Source: Chloroflexota bacterium
Lineage (GTDB): Bacteria; Chloroflexota; Ktedonobacteria; Ktedonobacterales; Ktedonobacteraceae
DNA length: 64,000 nt
Direction: 5' to 3'
Assembly (NCBI GenBank): GCA_005881495.1
Contig: VBHI01000216.1
Span: 1 to 64,000, forward strand
Below are positions 25,818 to 37,400 of the stretch, piece by piece. The notes beneath the pieces are model-generated. The model made no database searches. It worked only from the letters and a program-made list of their open reading frames with translations, and was not told the DNA's origin. Numbering within the stretch: the stretch's first letter is position 1; each line of letters opens with the position of its first letter. The position numbers and the translations under genes are program-made.

Positions 25818-27373
25818 GTCAAGCAAAGACGCTCATGGTGCAGGGGACGGCCTCCACGGTCGGGAAGAGTACGCTGGTGACGGGCTTGTGCCGCATCTTT
25901 GCGCAAGATGGCTGGCAGGTCGCTCCTTTCAAGGCGCAGAATATGGCGCTGAATTCATTTGTGACCCGGGAGGGCGGCGAGATAGGCCGGGCACAGGCGG
26001 TACAGGCGGAAGCGGCAGGCGTCGAACCCACCGTCGAAATGAACCCGATCTTACTCAAGCCGGAAGGTCCGTCTCGCAGCCAGGTGATAGTTCTGGGCCG
26101 TCCGCTGGACGTGCTGAAGGCGCGTGATTACTATCGCAATCGCTCCGGTTTGTTTGAGGTTGTGTGCCAGGCTCTTACCAGACTACGGGAGGAGTATGAT
26201 CTGGTCCTGATTGAAGGGGCGGGCAGCCCGGTCGAACTGAATCTTGCCGAGTACGACCTGGTCAATATGCCAGTTGCTCGTCTGGCCGAGACCCCAGTGC
26301 TGCTGGTGGGCGATATCGACCGGGGTGGGATTTTTGCCTCGCTTCTGGGCACGCTGATGCTGCTGCAGCCTGAAGATCGGGCCCGTGTGAAAGGACTGGT
26401 CGTGAATAAATTTCGCGGCGACTTGTCGCTCTGGCAGTCGGGCGAACAGCTACTGGCCGACCGAAGCGGTATACCCGTATTGGGAACAGTTCCTTTCTTC
26501 AACGATATTCGTATTGCGGAAGAGGACTCAGTGGCACTGGATGACGCAACGGCCAATGTGTTGCAGCGTCAACAGGATCAGGGGAAGAGTCTGCTCGAAG
26601 TCGTTGTGGTACGTTTGCCCTACCTAAGTAACTACGATGAATTTGATGCGTTGGCCGCTGAACCCATGATGCGCTTGCGCTTTGCCGCCAGCCCGACTGA
26701 ATTTCCAGCCCAGCCTGATCTGATCATCTTGCCTGGCACGAAAAATACGCTCTCCGACCTGGCGTGGCTCTGGCGGCAAGGGCTCGCACAGCACATCCGG
26801 CAGTGGGCGAAACAGGGCTGTGCCGTGCTGGGTCTCTGTGGTGGCTACCAGATGTTGGGTGAACGCCTGAGTGACTTCGTGGGTGCCGAAGCAGATGCCG
26901 GGAGGGTCGAGCCCGGCCTGAACCTGCTGCCCGTCGAAACCTTTTTCGAGCCGATCAGCGAAAAGATCACGCAACGGAGTGAAGCTCGGGTAGATGCGTC
27001 TGCTGTACGTGGCCTCTTTGCGAACATGCATGGGCAGCACTTTCAGGCATACCAGATTCACGTAGGGCGTACGGTGACAACGGGAAGGAATGGCCAGGGT
27101 GGCACCTGCGCTTTTGAAACGTCTCCCACAGGCAAAGATGGCTGGCTCAGTGCCGACAGTTGGTGCGTAGGATGCTATTTACACGGCTTGTTCGAGAACG
27201 ACAACTTCAGGCAGAGTATTCTAGCTGCCCTGGCAGGGCGACGCTCTGCTCAGCTTGTCATGCCAGAGCAGGTCAGTTTCAACCGTCAAGTTGAATACGA
27301 CAAGCTGGCTGGTTTACTGCGCAAGCACATAGATATCCATCGACTCAAAGCTCTTTGCAACCTCACGAGCTGA
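25814..27373 (+). CDS. cobQ: Cobyric acid synthase
   Basis: A 519-residue glutamine- and ATP-dependent enzyme that amidates carboxylates b, d, e and g. The N-terminal ATPase domain has MVQGTASTVGKST and PFKAQNMALNS. The C-terminal glutaminase domain has the nucleophile in VLGLCGGYQMLG and the histidine in VGCYLHGLFEN. The start ATG overlaps the TGA of the previous gene in an ATGA. It is the last gene of the riboswitch operon. Genes for corrin-ring synthesis are absent from the window, so the locus covers only late steps. Confidence 0.94.
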   Translation: MSQAKTLMVQGTASTVGKSTLVTGLCRIFAQDGWQVAPFKAQNMALNSFVTREGGEIGRAQAVQAEAAGVEPTVEMNPILLKPEGPSRSQVIVLGRPLDVLKARDYYRNRSGLFEVVCQALTRLREEYDLVLIEGAGSPVELNLAEYDLVNMPVARLAETPVLLVGDIDRGGIFASLLGTLMLLQPEDRARVKGLVVNKFRGDLSLWQSGEQLLADRSGIPVLGTVPFFNDIRIAEEDSVALDDATANVLQRQQDQGKSLLEVVVVRLPYLSNYDEFDALAAEPMMRLRFAASPTEFPAQPDLIILPGTKNTLSDLAWLWRQGLAQHIRQWAKQGCAVLGLCGGYQMLGERLSDFVGAEADAGRVEPGLNLLPVETFFEPISEKITQRSEARVDASAVRGLFANMHGQHFQAYQIHVGRTVTTGRNGQGGTCAFETSPTGKDGWLSADSWCVGCYLHGLFENDNFRQSILAALAGRRSAQLVMPEQVSFNRQVEYDKLAGLLRKHIDIHRLKALCNLTS

Positions 27374-27943
27374 TGAGGAATACCTGAAAGGGTTTGATAT
27401 CATCTCCGGTGGTATACACTGGTATGAACTAGCGCATCACTGTCAAAGCTCATCTAAGCATCGAACAACTCGCAGGTCGCTATCGGAAAGCGAAAAACCC
27501 AGTCGAGCGAAGCCACTGGCAGATTATGTGGCTGCTGGCGCAAGGGAAATCCTGTGCTGACTACTCAACGAGGAAAAGGAACGCCTCCGCCAAAGAGTAA
27601 ACGAGCTTGCGCAGCAAACTTATGAGAGGAAGCCTGGCTGTGCCTTGGTGGCTCCCCCTCCGTAGTATCAGACACATAGGTATTGAAGAACCTTCAAAAG
27701 CCAATGGAGGAGACTTTTACCGCTACTTCGGCGCTATACGAATTGCCCCATCCAACCGTTTCTAACTACTTCACGGTTGACCTAGCAGTGTTAAAAGAGT
27801 TGTCGCAGGAACTAGCCGAGCTTTTTGGCCTCACGCTTCCCGTCTCGTTGAAAAAGTGAAGTCATTAAACGGCTAGAATCAGGGTACTGTGAGAAATAAA
27901 GTGGCAAGTCTAGAAACAACCGTCAGAGTTGAGCAATTTGTTA
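27374..27943 (+). pseudogene. Transposase debris after the cobalamin operon
   Basis: No intact gene. Codons from about 27442 read AHLSIEQLAGRYRKAKNPVE followed by RSHWQIMWLLAQGKSC, which resembles the N-terminal helix-turn-helix region of IS630-type transposases, then break up. A separate open stretch (27696-27859) reads PHPTVSNYFTVDLAVLKELS and is not recognised. It contains the second copy of the 42-bp repeat (27740-27781). Confidence 0.55.
27740..27781. repeat. Second copy of the 42-bp repeat
   Basis: 34 of 42 bases match 21444-21485. It lies about 370 bp after the cobQ stop, so the two copies bracket the riboswitch operon. Confidence 0.55.
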
Positions 27944-28396
27944 CTATTTCTCTTTCTCAGACAAGGCTTTTACTTTCGGCATAACCCGACCCCAGACTTC
28001 TGCGCTCAGGCGGTGATATTTCTCCCCTTCAGTCATCACCGAAAAGTCACCTTGGAAGAGCCGGAACGTCGTCTTCCCGGCATGTTCTGTAAGCTCGTAG
28101 GTGATGCCATCCTCTTCCGTTACGGGTGGCCTTTTCCCGCGAACGTCAAAGACGGTAAAACGCAGGAATGCATTCGGCTCAACTGCGGTCACATTCCCTT
28201 CGACAATCACGTTGCCGTCCTTATCCTTCCAAAGTACCGGACTGCCAGGTTTCCAATCGGACTCGATATGGAACTCGGCGCCACCTGAAAACTCAGGCGC
28301 CCACTCACTGGTATGCTCAGGACTGGTCAGCACATCCCAGACTTTTGAAGCCGGAGCACTGATTTCAATGGTTTTTTCTACAAAAAGCTTTGGCAT
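27944..28396 (-). CDS. SRPBCC-fold protein (START/polyketide-cyclase-like)
   Basis: A 150-residue protein. The family signature is at the N-terminus: VEKTIEISAPASKVWDVLTS, followed by SEWAPEF and a hydrophobic pocket pattern. Members bind hydrophobic ligands or act as small cyclases or AHSA1-like proteins; no specific role can be assigned. ATG at 28396 is used because the longer start adds eight non-family residues. It sits next to the HD-GYP regulator on the same strand but with a separate upstream region. Confidence 0.8.
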   Translation of the reverse strand: MPKLFVEKTIEISAPASKVWDVLTSPEHTSEWAPEFSGGAEFHIESDWKPGSPVLWKDKDGNVIVEGNVTAVEPNAFLRFTVFDVRGKRPPVTEEDGITYELTEHAGKTTFRLFQGDFSVMTEGEKYHRLSAEVWGRVMPKVKALSEKEK

Positions 28397-28444
28397 ATCT
28401 CTATTATAGCAAATCTTCACGCAATGAAGGAGCTTGAAATTCCG

Positions 28445-30038
28445 CTAGGCAATCCCATGCTGGACGGCGTAAACCACGGCGGAGGTCCGGCAGGTGACAC
28501 CGATCTTGTTGTAGATGTGCTCCAGGTGGTGCTCGACTGTTTTCCTGCTGATGACCAGAGTTTTCGCTATCTGGGGGTTACTCTGGCCCTGGGCCAGCAG
28601 GCGCAGCAGCTCTGCCTCCCGCTCCGTCAGAGCCTGCCCTGAGCGAAGCGAAGGGTCGCCCAACTGTCGACGCCTGGGCACAATTCTCTTGACGTGATAA
28701 GCACTGGTTAGTGACGCGGCAAGCGCTTCGTAGCACGATCCATCGAATTGAGTGCCGACCAGCGGGCGCATTTTGCGCAATGCGTCTGCTGGCTCTACCT
28801 GGTCGCCCTGCTGCTGCGTAAGCTGAGCATAGGTATCCGCGACTGCCAGGACGCGGCCGTGGAGCGGGATTTGCTCTCCGGTGAGCTGCCGGTGATATCC
28901 CTGGCCGTTGATCCATTCATGAGCGGCGGCGGCAGCTGGTGCCAGCTCTTGTAAGGGTTCTACACGCTCCAGCACTCGCTGTGTGTAATAGGAATGGAGG
29001 CGATAATATTCCCATTCACTCGCTGATCGGTTGTCCCCCTTTTCCAGGATGCGTAAAGGTATTGCCACATTCCCAATGTCATGGACGAGCGCTGCGAATC
29101 GCAGCCTGGTCTGCTCGGCCCCCCCCCAAGCCGAGATAGCTCCCCATGCCCACTGCCACCTCGGCCACGATTCGCGAATGGTTCCATGACTCATAGGTCT
29201 TGATATCGACGAAGTCCGCCAGGGCTTCGCACACCACTTCAATCTGATCCGCCATCATCCTGTCAGCAGACGTCGGCGGTTTCATCGCCAGGATGACTAA
29301 TTTCGTCGGCTCGTGCTCGAGCGTTTGCCAGAAGTCAGCCTGCTTCTCCAGGGTAAGGAATGCGTCCACTACCTCCGGATCGAACCGTGCTCCGCTTTGC
29401 TCCTGGGCCAGCGCTCTGGCCGCCGTTGGCCCGCCGAAACCATATGCCAGTTCGAGCGTTAGTGCGGCATGGAGAATGCGTGCCGCCAGGGGTACCTCGC
29501 TACCCTTGAGACCGTAGTTCAGGCCCTTGCCGTCCCAGCGCTCCCACTGGAAACGGAGGGTGCGCTGGACATATTCGGGGAAGCCAAGCCTTCGCGCGAA
29601 CAACTCCGCGATTTCACAGTGGCCCCGCATCGCTTCCTTCACGATCGGCCCACACTGGACCAGGAAGGACAGGAGTCTGGAGATGCGGCTGGGGAACTGT
29701 GAGTCTACCGGCACATTTCTGGATAACCACGCGATGCTATCGTTGAGCCGGGTTGGATCGACCAGCATGATATCCGAGCGAGGCATCAGTTCGTCATCGG
29801 GGAAGAAGGCAGAAAAGCCAGCCGCACATGCGGTACAGCCTACGTCCTTGAGAAGCGCACCATAGAAGATGGCTTCCCGCTCCTCCCTCGGGAGCTTGAG
29901 CGCATCGGCTAGCCGGAGCCCGAGGTACGCGCTATTCAGCCCATGCTCCATACGCTCGCTGAGCCCCAGGCCCGTGGCAAAAGACAAGGCGCACAGGAGT
30001 TCTGCAAGATTCCCATTTGGCTGTTCGCGGTTCGTCAT
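28445..30038 (-). pseudogene. HD-GYP-like domain protein with LuxR-type output, split by a G9 tract
   Basis: One gene read in two frames. From ATG at 30038 (GGAG upstream) the first frame gives about 305 residues, including a helical HD-like half (ALLKDVGCT, FQWERWDGKGLNYGLKG), then leaves frame at nine consecutive G (29118-29126, minus strand). The next frame continues LRFAALVHDIGNVAIP and HEWINGQGYHRQLTGEQIPL, the HD and G-x-G-Y-H signature of HD-GYP phosphodiesterases. It ends in a LuxR helix-turn-helix (LTEREAELLRLLAQGQSNPQ). With eight G the frames join as LGLGGAEQTRL, giving about 530 residues. It could link cyclic-di-GMP turnover to transcription. Whether the frame break is real, phase-variable or an error is open. 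Confidence 0.8.
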
Positions 30039-30234
30039 ATATACTCTCCACCCTTCGGGTTGGAAGTAAAGACACCAAATATGGGTGAACTCCCCGATGC
30101 TTTTATTCGGAATTAGCCGCATAATCATAATAACATCATTTCCACCCCTTGAACAGGGGCGAGTAATGTCAAATCAATGGCAGTGACGGAGGTTGCCCTT
30201 TGGAGGCACCACGATAGACAAAGGAGGACATCTC

Positions 30235-31348
30235 ATGCCAACGAGCACAGGATCGCTCAAACACACCGCTCTTGATCAGCATCCAGAGATGTGCGTGCAT
30301 CAAACATCTCCCTTGAATGTAGGTGCTCCCTTGGAGCTTATACGCCAGTCATTCATCACACAGCAGGAATACTTCTTTGTGCGCAATCATGGTGCTGTGC
30401 CTCACGTGAATGTGCAGCGCTATCGCCTTGCTGTTACGGGACAGGTGCAGGTTCCGTTAACATTGTCCCTTGACGAGCTTCGCGCTCACTTTCCTGCTTC
30501 AACTGTGGTAGCGACGCTGCAATGTGCGGGACATCGGCGCAATGAACTGGCTGCCGTTCAGCCTATTCCTGGTGAAATCCCCTGGGGGCAGAGACGATCG
30601 GCAATGCGGTCTGGCAAGGGGTCGCATTGCGCGAGGTGTTACTGGCGGCCGGCGTCAGGCCAGAGGTGCGGCACGTGGCTTTTCTCGGCCTGGACGCTAT
30701 TCAAAAAGGCAGTGAGCAGTTTGCATTTGGTGGCTCGATTCCCATCGAGAAGGCGTTGAGTTCGGAAGTGCTCCTGGCGTACGAGATGAATGGGCACCCC
30801 CTGCCACCACTGCATGGCTTCCCCCTGCGGGTCCTCGTGCCAGGGTATATTGGAGCACGCAGCGTGAAGTGGTTGGCGAGCATCGTCCTGCAGGATGCTC
30901 CCTCCACCAACTACTACCAGGCTCGTGCCTACAAACTATTTCCGCCTCACATGCAAGCAGAGAGCGTAGACTGGACGCAAGGGCAGATGCTCGGAGCACT
31001 CCCTCCGAATTCGGTCATCTTCCGTCCTTGTGAGGGGAACTGCTCAAGGCAGGGCCGATTTCCATTCAGGGCTACACGGTCGCTGGGGAAGGTCACTCCA
31101 TCGAACGGGTTGACCTGTCAAGTGACGGAGGAGCAACATGGACAAACGCCACGTTGCTAGAGCAACCGCAGCCCTGGACGTGGTGCTTCTGGGAGGTGAC
31201 GGTGCCCCTTGGTCCTGGCGCTCACCAGCTGATCGTCCGTGCCAGGGATTCGGCTGCCTGCACACAACCGGAAGATGTCAGGCAGGTGTGGAATTGGAAA
31301 GGGTACGTGAATAATGCCTGGCATCGCGTCAATGTCGACATACAATAG
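30235..31348 (+). pseudogene. Sulfite oxidase-like molybdopterin enzyme, two frameshifts
   Basis: Three frames together make one protein of about 371 residues. The Mo-binding cysteine lies in VVATLQCAGHRRNELA, as in the sulfite oxidase family, and VNAWHRV-like residues close the dimerisation domain (GYVNNAWHRVNV). The frame is lost at a G5 run (30584-30588; one more G restores IPWGAETIGNAVWQG) and at a G4 run (31034-31037; one more G restores RPCEGELLKAGPISIQG). ATG at 30235 follows AAAGGAGG. No signal peptide is visible, and no haem domain, so the electron acceptor would be separate. Either decayed or mis-sequenced. Confidence 0.85.
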
Positions 31349-31522
31349 GGCGAGCGCACAGGAACCAGCCTCGTCAGGTGGTACGCCAAAACGTACGAGT
31401 CGCTCCTGAGATGCCGTTACACAACTGGGACTGTAGTACCCGAGCTGCACGTAACAACTCATCCCAGAGAACTCATTGGAACTTCTTCCTGACAGAGATA
31501 CGGCTATTTATTAGGTCAGTGG

Positions 31523-34395
31523 TTAACTTTGGGTATCGTCACCCCTATTAGCCGCTAGCTGCACTTCAATTTCTAGCTGATCAGTCTCACGAGCACTTCC
31601 TTTGCTGTCTTTCTTCACCATATCTCGCAGGGATAGGATGAACTGCTTCCTGACTCCATCCACATGAAACTCACGGATTTCTGTGCCCGAGGACACTTTC
31701 AAAAGAGCAGGCAGATTTTCTGATTGGCCTTCGGGTGTCACCCGGTGTACCCAGATCATCAGTTCCTGCGCTTTTGTTACAGGCACATGAAATTTAGCGG
31801 AGCGGAGATCACCAAATTCCAGGATGGCGCCGCTAGCAGCCTGGTACACACGCTCTCCATCAGGATAGCCCAGCCAGACCCTGGCTTGCGTTGCAGCCCG
31901 GCCACAATCGGTCACCATAAACTTGCCGCCGGCCTGCTCTGTCACTGCCGGGTCTTGCCGGACCTCGATCACCACTCGGCGAGCAAATGCGCCTTTGCCC
32001 ACCATCAGGTACGTTACTCCCAGGATGACGCCCCCAACGAGTATTGCCACCACCCTTTGGAAAAGGTTCTGCCAGATCAATAGACCATGAAGGAAAAGGA
32101 TGCTGACAGCCACCAGGTAAATCCCACCTGCTACCATGGGATGAGCCAAAAACGGCAAAACGAATCCTGGCACGTTTTCTCCTTTCCTACGGCTGGCCAA
32201 GAGCAGTAACACCGGAAATACCCCTGCCGTCACCGCTACGGCGACGACCCCCACAAAACTCAGTAACTGGGAAAATGACTCCAGCTTGTTCACGAACAGC
32301 CACTCAACGAGAAGAAAAATGAGGAGCAGTGGGCTGAGTGCCAACCAGGAGCGGGCCTGTTCTCCTTGCGCCAATTCTTTCATGCGCGAGAGCCACATCC
32401 CCTTCTTCATGCTTTGAGCTGCATTGCGCTTGTGAACTGCCACCTCTCCAGGACCGTCCAGAGCCTGCCAAATAGCCGTGGTAGCCTGCCGCCTACGCCT
32501 GGCAGCAAAATGGACCTGGTAAAACGCCTCGCCCTCTTCCCTGGTCTCCAACAAGACGCCTTGCTCCACCAATCTGCTCAAAACCATCTGAGCAGCCTGC
32601 TCTGTTTGCTCCAGAAAGTGAGCCGCCTCCTCCACACTTGCCCGCTCTCGACCAGCGAGCCAGCCGACTAAGGTCATATCATGTGTATCAGCCGTCTCCA
32701 GCAAGTCGAACCCCAGCATATCCCACTTCCCCTCATACTCCAACCGCATGGTCGTGATAAGTTGCACACGGACGATATTGGCGCTGGCGGTTACTATTTT
32801 TAATGTCAACTCTACGGTATTGGGAGGAAGTTTTGGGGTCAACTCAGCGAGTAAGGTTGTCGCTTCCCAGGTATCATTCACTTCCACCTCAAAGCGGCGC
32901 GTGTCACCCTCTAGCTGGAGGTCGAGGCGAAACTGCGGTTGCGTCCCTTTCAGGCCCAGATACGTCAAGGCCAGGTTGATAGTAGCTTTGCCACGCGGGA
33001 CAAACATGAGCTTCCCTTGTCGTCGTCCGAGCGCCAGCGTATGCCGGAACTGTCCAGGGATCCACTCTCGCACAGTGAAGAAGAGCGCCAGGCTAAAGTG
33101 GATGGAAGCCATACCCATGGCGAGAATGACGAAAATAGTGCCCAAGACGTTGACCGTAGGACCGACCTGGCGGGCGAGAGGCGTCAGCGCCGTGCCTGAG
33201 AAACCGACCAAGATCTGTGGAGCAATGGCCCCATTCACTGCTATGACCCACAGGATGTAGAGCAGCATCGCACTCGCCTGTGCTGCAATACACCCCCAGA
33301 GCAGAGACCGTCCACTTGGATCACGCTGCAGAACGGTTCTGGCACAACTGCTCACCGAGAAGTGGCCAAAGTAGGAGGCAAACGCCACGCCGAAGATCAA
33401 GCCCAGCAAGGCCGGTTCGAAAGGGCGTCCATTGAGGAACGGGACATGCACATACAGCAAGTTCTCCACTCGGACATGTCCTAAAGCAAGTACCGAGAGG
33501 ATCAGGATCAAACCCAGGTTGATAGCACCGACCACCAGGGCACTGCTGATGGTGGCATGCAAATTTTTTCGACGAACAAAATAGATGCCAAGCAGGAAAA
33601 GCAGTCCTGCCCAGACTTCGGCGCGTATCGCCGTGGCGCCAGCCAGGGTGAGCGAGAACCCGAGATAGTAGGCCAAGAGAGCTATGGCACAGATGGTCAC
33701 CACCATGGTGGTCAGTAGAATTGAACCGGGTCTGCCCAGGTAGTCCTGGACCAGCCGACCCAGGTAGCTGCCCTGGTAACGGATCGAGCCGCTGCGGGTC
33801 ACGGCTTCCGCCATCGAAGCGATCGTGAGCACATTGATCACGCCCATGGCAAACAGGAAGACCACGCCGGCCAACGGACCCACCCCGGCCAGAGCAATGG
33901 GCAACGCAAGGATGGATTCCAGCGCCAGCCCATCCACTCAAGCAAGCCAACGTGCCTAGTATAGATCGTGTCAAGCGGTTGCTGGTACTGGCGCGAGAAG
34001 GCTTGTTGGACCCCTTCACTGTCCAGTCCTAACGCCTCCCTGATGTGGGGAATGTCCCGTTGCGTAAAGTGGTACTTCTGTCCCAATAAGCGGGCCAGAG
34101 CGGCTTGCAGCGTCAGGTTCCTCGGCACCAGGGATTGCCAGTGGGGGGCATAACGTTCCAGGTCGCGAATGGTAGGACGAATAAATGGCTCGCGGCCCTC
34201 TACCAGGGATTCAAAGAACGCCAGGTCCTGCTGCTCAGCGGTCTCTTCGGTCAGGTAGCGATTGACGGCCAGCTGTCCTTGCATCATCAGGTAAGCAGTC
34301 CGGCTCTCGATTTGAAATAGGAGCAAGCGTACTCGCTTCGCTGAAAAGCCGCCCAGCACCTCCGAACGTGTGAACAGCTCATCGTCGGTTGACAT
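31523..34395 (-). pseudogene. Large permease with N-terminal domain, winged-helix-like segment and C-terminal domain; apparent frameshift
   Basis: The upstream frame from ATG at 34395 gives about 153 sensible residues (SAKRVRLLLFQIESRTAYLM, IREALGLDSEGVQQAF, TRHVGLLEW), then turns into Trp/Arg/Pro-rich nonsense. The other frame starts at 33937 (GTG) and gives 804 residues. Adding one base near 33936 joins them as LLEWDGLALESI, making a 957-residue protein. Order after the N-terminal domain: an APC/AAAP-type permease of about 11 helices (ALPIALAGVGPLAGVVF), a soluble beta-rich segment, a winged-helix-like stretch (LVGWLAGRERASVEEAAHFL), four further helices, then a soluble C-terminus. The substrate is unknown. 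Two separate genes are possible but the overlap pattern argues against it. Confidence 0.65.
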
Positions 34396-34481
34396 GGCTC
34401 ACTTCTCCTTCAGTGCTGAGAGTGTACAAACCGCTGGTATGCAACTGAGTTTGGATGCTCTGGTTTTGGTTGCTTGCGCTT

Positions 34482-37400
34482 TCATTTCACTCCTGCTATT
34501 TCGGCAGCCAGGGCCTGGCAGACGCGCTGGTACTCCTGCTCGAGGTGGGTGACCAACTCCGCCGCCCGTTCGACCGTTCCGTTCTTGCCGATAGCCTCCA
34601 ATTCGGCGCTAAGAGCCGCCATCGTGCGAGCTCCCAGATTGTTACTGCTGCCCCTGAGGTTGTGAGCCGCCCGTTTGAGCTGCTCGGGCTGCCCCTCGAC
34701 TATGGCCTGGCTCAGTGCCTCCAACAGCGGTGGCGTCTCGAACTGGAACGCCTCGGCCAGTTCCTGCACGATATCCGGCTCGCCTTCCCCCGGGAACTGG
34801 CGCAGTTCGGACAGCACTGCTGGGTCAAGAGCAGGAGCAGCCTGCACCTTGCTCTCAGCATCCCCAATTGGGAGAGCAATCGCACCGGGCTCCTCAAGCG
34901 GCAGCGTCCGCTTTTTCGCCCACCATCCAGCGCGTTCCAGGGCCGCCTGTAATGCTTTGATCTGAATCGGCTTGGTGAGGTAGTCATCCATCCCTGCGTC
35001 CAGGCACTCCTCGCGGTCGCCTTGCATGGCATTCGCCGTCATAGCGACGATGCGCGGACGCTGCTCGGCTGTCCAGCCCTCATGAATGGCGCGTGAAGCT
35101 TCCAGCCCGTCCATTTCCGGCATTTGTACATCCATCAAAATTACGTCGTAGCTCTGCCGCTGCAAGGCTTCCAGGACTTCCAGACCGTTAGCCACTACGT
35201 CGGCCCGGTAACCCATGCGCTCTAACAGCCGTAGTGCCAGCTTCTGATTGACCGTATTGTCTTCGGCCAGCAGGATACGCAAGGGCAGTCGCTGGCTCAG
35301 CCCGGCATCGAACTGCAATTCTGTCGGCTCCGACTGAGGCATATGGGGCTGCGGATGCTCGACAAAGAGGGAGATAAGCGCATTGTACAGTTGCGACAGC
35401 TTGATCGGTTTGTGCATGAAGGCGGCGATGTCGACTCCTTGTATGTCCACCTCGCGCCGTCCCAGGGACGTGAACATGATCAACGGCAACGCTTGGGCGT
35501 CTCGGTAGTGCCGAATCTGCTTGGCCAGCATCAGGCCATCCATATCCAGCATCTGCATATCCAGGATGGCCACATCGAACGGAACAGCCGCCTGCACGTA
35601 TGCAAGCGCCTCCTGGCCTGAAGCACACGCATAGGGGAGCAGGCCCCAGGACTGCATCTGCAAGGTGAGGATAAAGCGATTGGTCGCGTTATCATCTACG
35701 ATCAAGATGCGCTTACCAACAAGCTGGGGTTGACTCGTATCCAGGTAGGGGCGCGAGCCAGTGGGAGCGACCTCGGCCAGGATGGTGAAATGGAAGGTCG
35801 TGCCAACTCCTGGCTGGCTTTCGACCCACATCGTCCCGTCCATCAGTTCGGCCAGGCGTTTGCTGATCGCCAGGCCTAGCCCGGTGCCGCCGTAGCGCCT
35901 GGTTGTCGAGGCATCTACCTGGCTGAATGAGCGGAATAGGCGGGCCTTCCCTTCCTCTGAAATCCCGATGCCCGTGTCCCTGACGGCAAAACGCAGCTCA
36001 TAGAAACTTTCTTCATCAGGCTGCTGATGATTGCCTCTTCCGTCTCCATCCTTCTGCCTTGCTTCAACTGAGAGCACGACTTCGCCCCTTTCAGTGAACT
36101 TGATGGCGTTCGAGAGCAGGTTGACCAGGATCTGGCGCAGGCGGGTCACATCGCCGTACACTGCGGCAGGCACCTGCTCGTCTAGCAGGTAAGCGAGGTC
36201 TAAGCCTTTCTCGGTAGCCCTGGCTGCGAGCAGATCAAGAGCCGACTCCAGGCACTCACGCAGCTCAAAGGGCTGGCGTTCCAACTCGAGTCTCCCAGCT
36301 TCAATTTTGGAGAAGTCCAGAATATCATTGATGATGGTCAACAACGCGTCGCTGCTTGAGCGCACCGTTTCGGCATACTCACGCTGCTCGCTGGACAGGC
36401 TCGTGTCGAGCAGCAAGCCGGTCATGCCAATGATGGCGTTCATGGGGGTGCGGATTTCATGGCTCATCATAGCCAGGAAGGCGCTTTTCGCCTGGTTGGC
36501 TGCTTCGGCGGCAGCCCTGGCTTGCTCTATTGCTTCCATCGCCTGCTTGCGCTCGGTGATATCTCGCAAGACCAACAGGCGACCGGTAAGGGAGCCGCGC
36601 CGGCCGGACAGGGGCGAGATGCGCAGATCAAAGGAGCGGGGCGTCCCGTCTACCGTAAGGACGATCTCCTCATGGGCCTCTGTTACGTCACGAAAGCGTT
36701 CGGTCACCTGCGTGTAGCCGAACAGTTGCTCAAAGGCCGGGTTGCAGGCCACAATCAGGTCATCAACGTCAATCCTGACCACCGCAATTGGACAAATGTT
36801 CATCAGCGCCTCAAAATACTGCCTTTGGCTGTAAGCTTCCAGATATAACCGGGCATTTTCCAGTGCACTGTCTTCCTGTTCCTCCCGTGCTCGCTCCAGG
36901 GCTTCCATCGCCTGCTTGCGCTCGGTGATATCTCTCAAGACCAACAGGCGACCGGTAAGGGAGCCGCGCCGGCCGGACAGGGGCGAGATGCGCAGATCAA
37001 AGGAGCGGGGCGTCCCGTCTACCGTAAGGACGATCTCCTCATGGGCCTCTGTTACGTCACGAAAGCGTTCGGTCTGGTCAGACCAGGCAGAGGCGACCAG
37101 GGCGGCTGGTTGCCCAACCAGTTCTGAAAGTGTGTGGCCAAGGAGACGTTGTGCCGCCGGGTTGAGATCCGTTATGCGGTTATACTTATCCAGAACAATC
37201 ACAGCGTCGCTCATACTTTCGACCACGGCATAGCGTGCCACTGGTGTAATGTCCAACAGCCGAAAGCGAAAGAGACTCCAAGCCATCGCTATACCAGTGA
37301 CCGTAAATGCCAAAGGGGTAAGGTCCAGATTAGGTAACGGACTCAAGCCAAAGTCCGTCACAGCGTTGCTCACCCATGGTACGAGCACAGCAATGCACAA

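Noticed and set aside
27696..27859. Open stretch reading PHPTVSNYFTVDLAVLKELS
   Set aside because: No ribosome site or recognisable family; kept only as part of the debris region.
33321..34019. Minus-strand frame of 232 codons overlapping the permease
   Set aside because: It runs through the permease in another frame and has Cys/His/Pro-rich non-protein-like sequence; a shadow.
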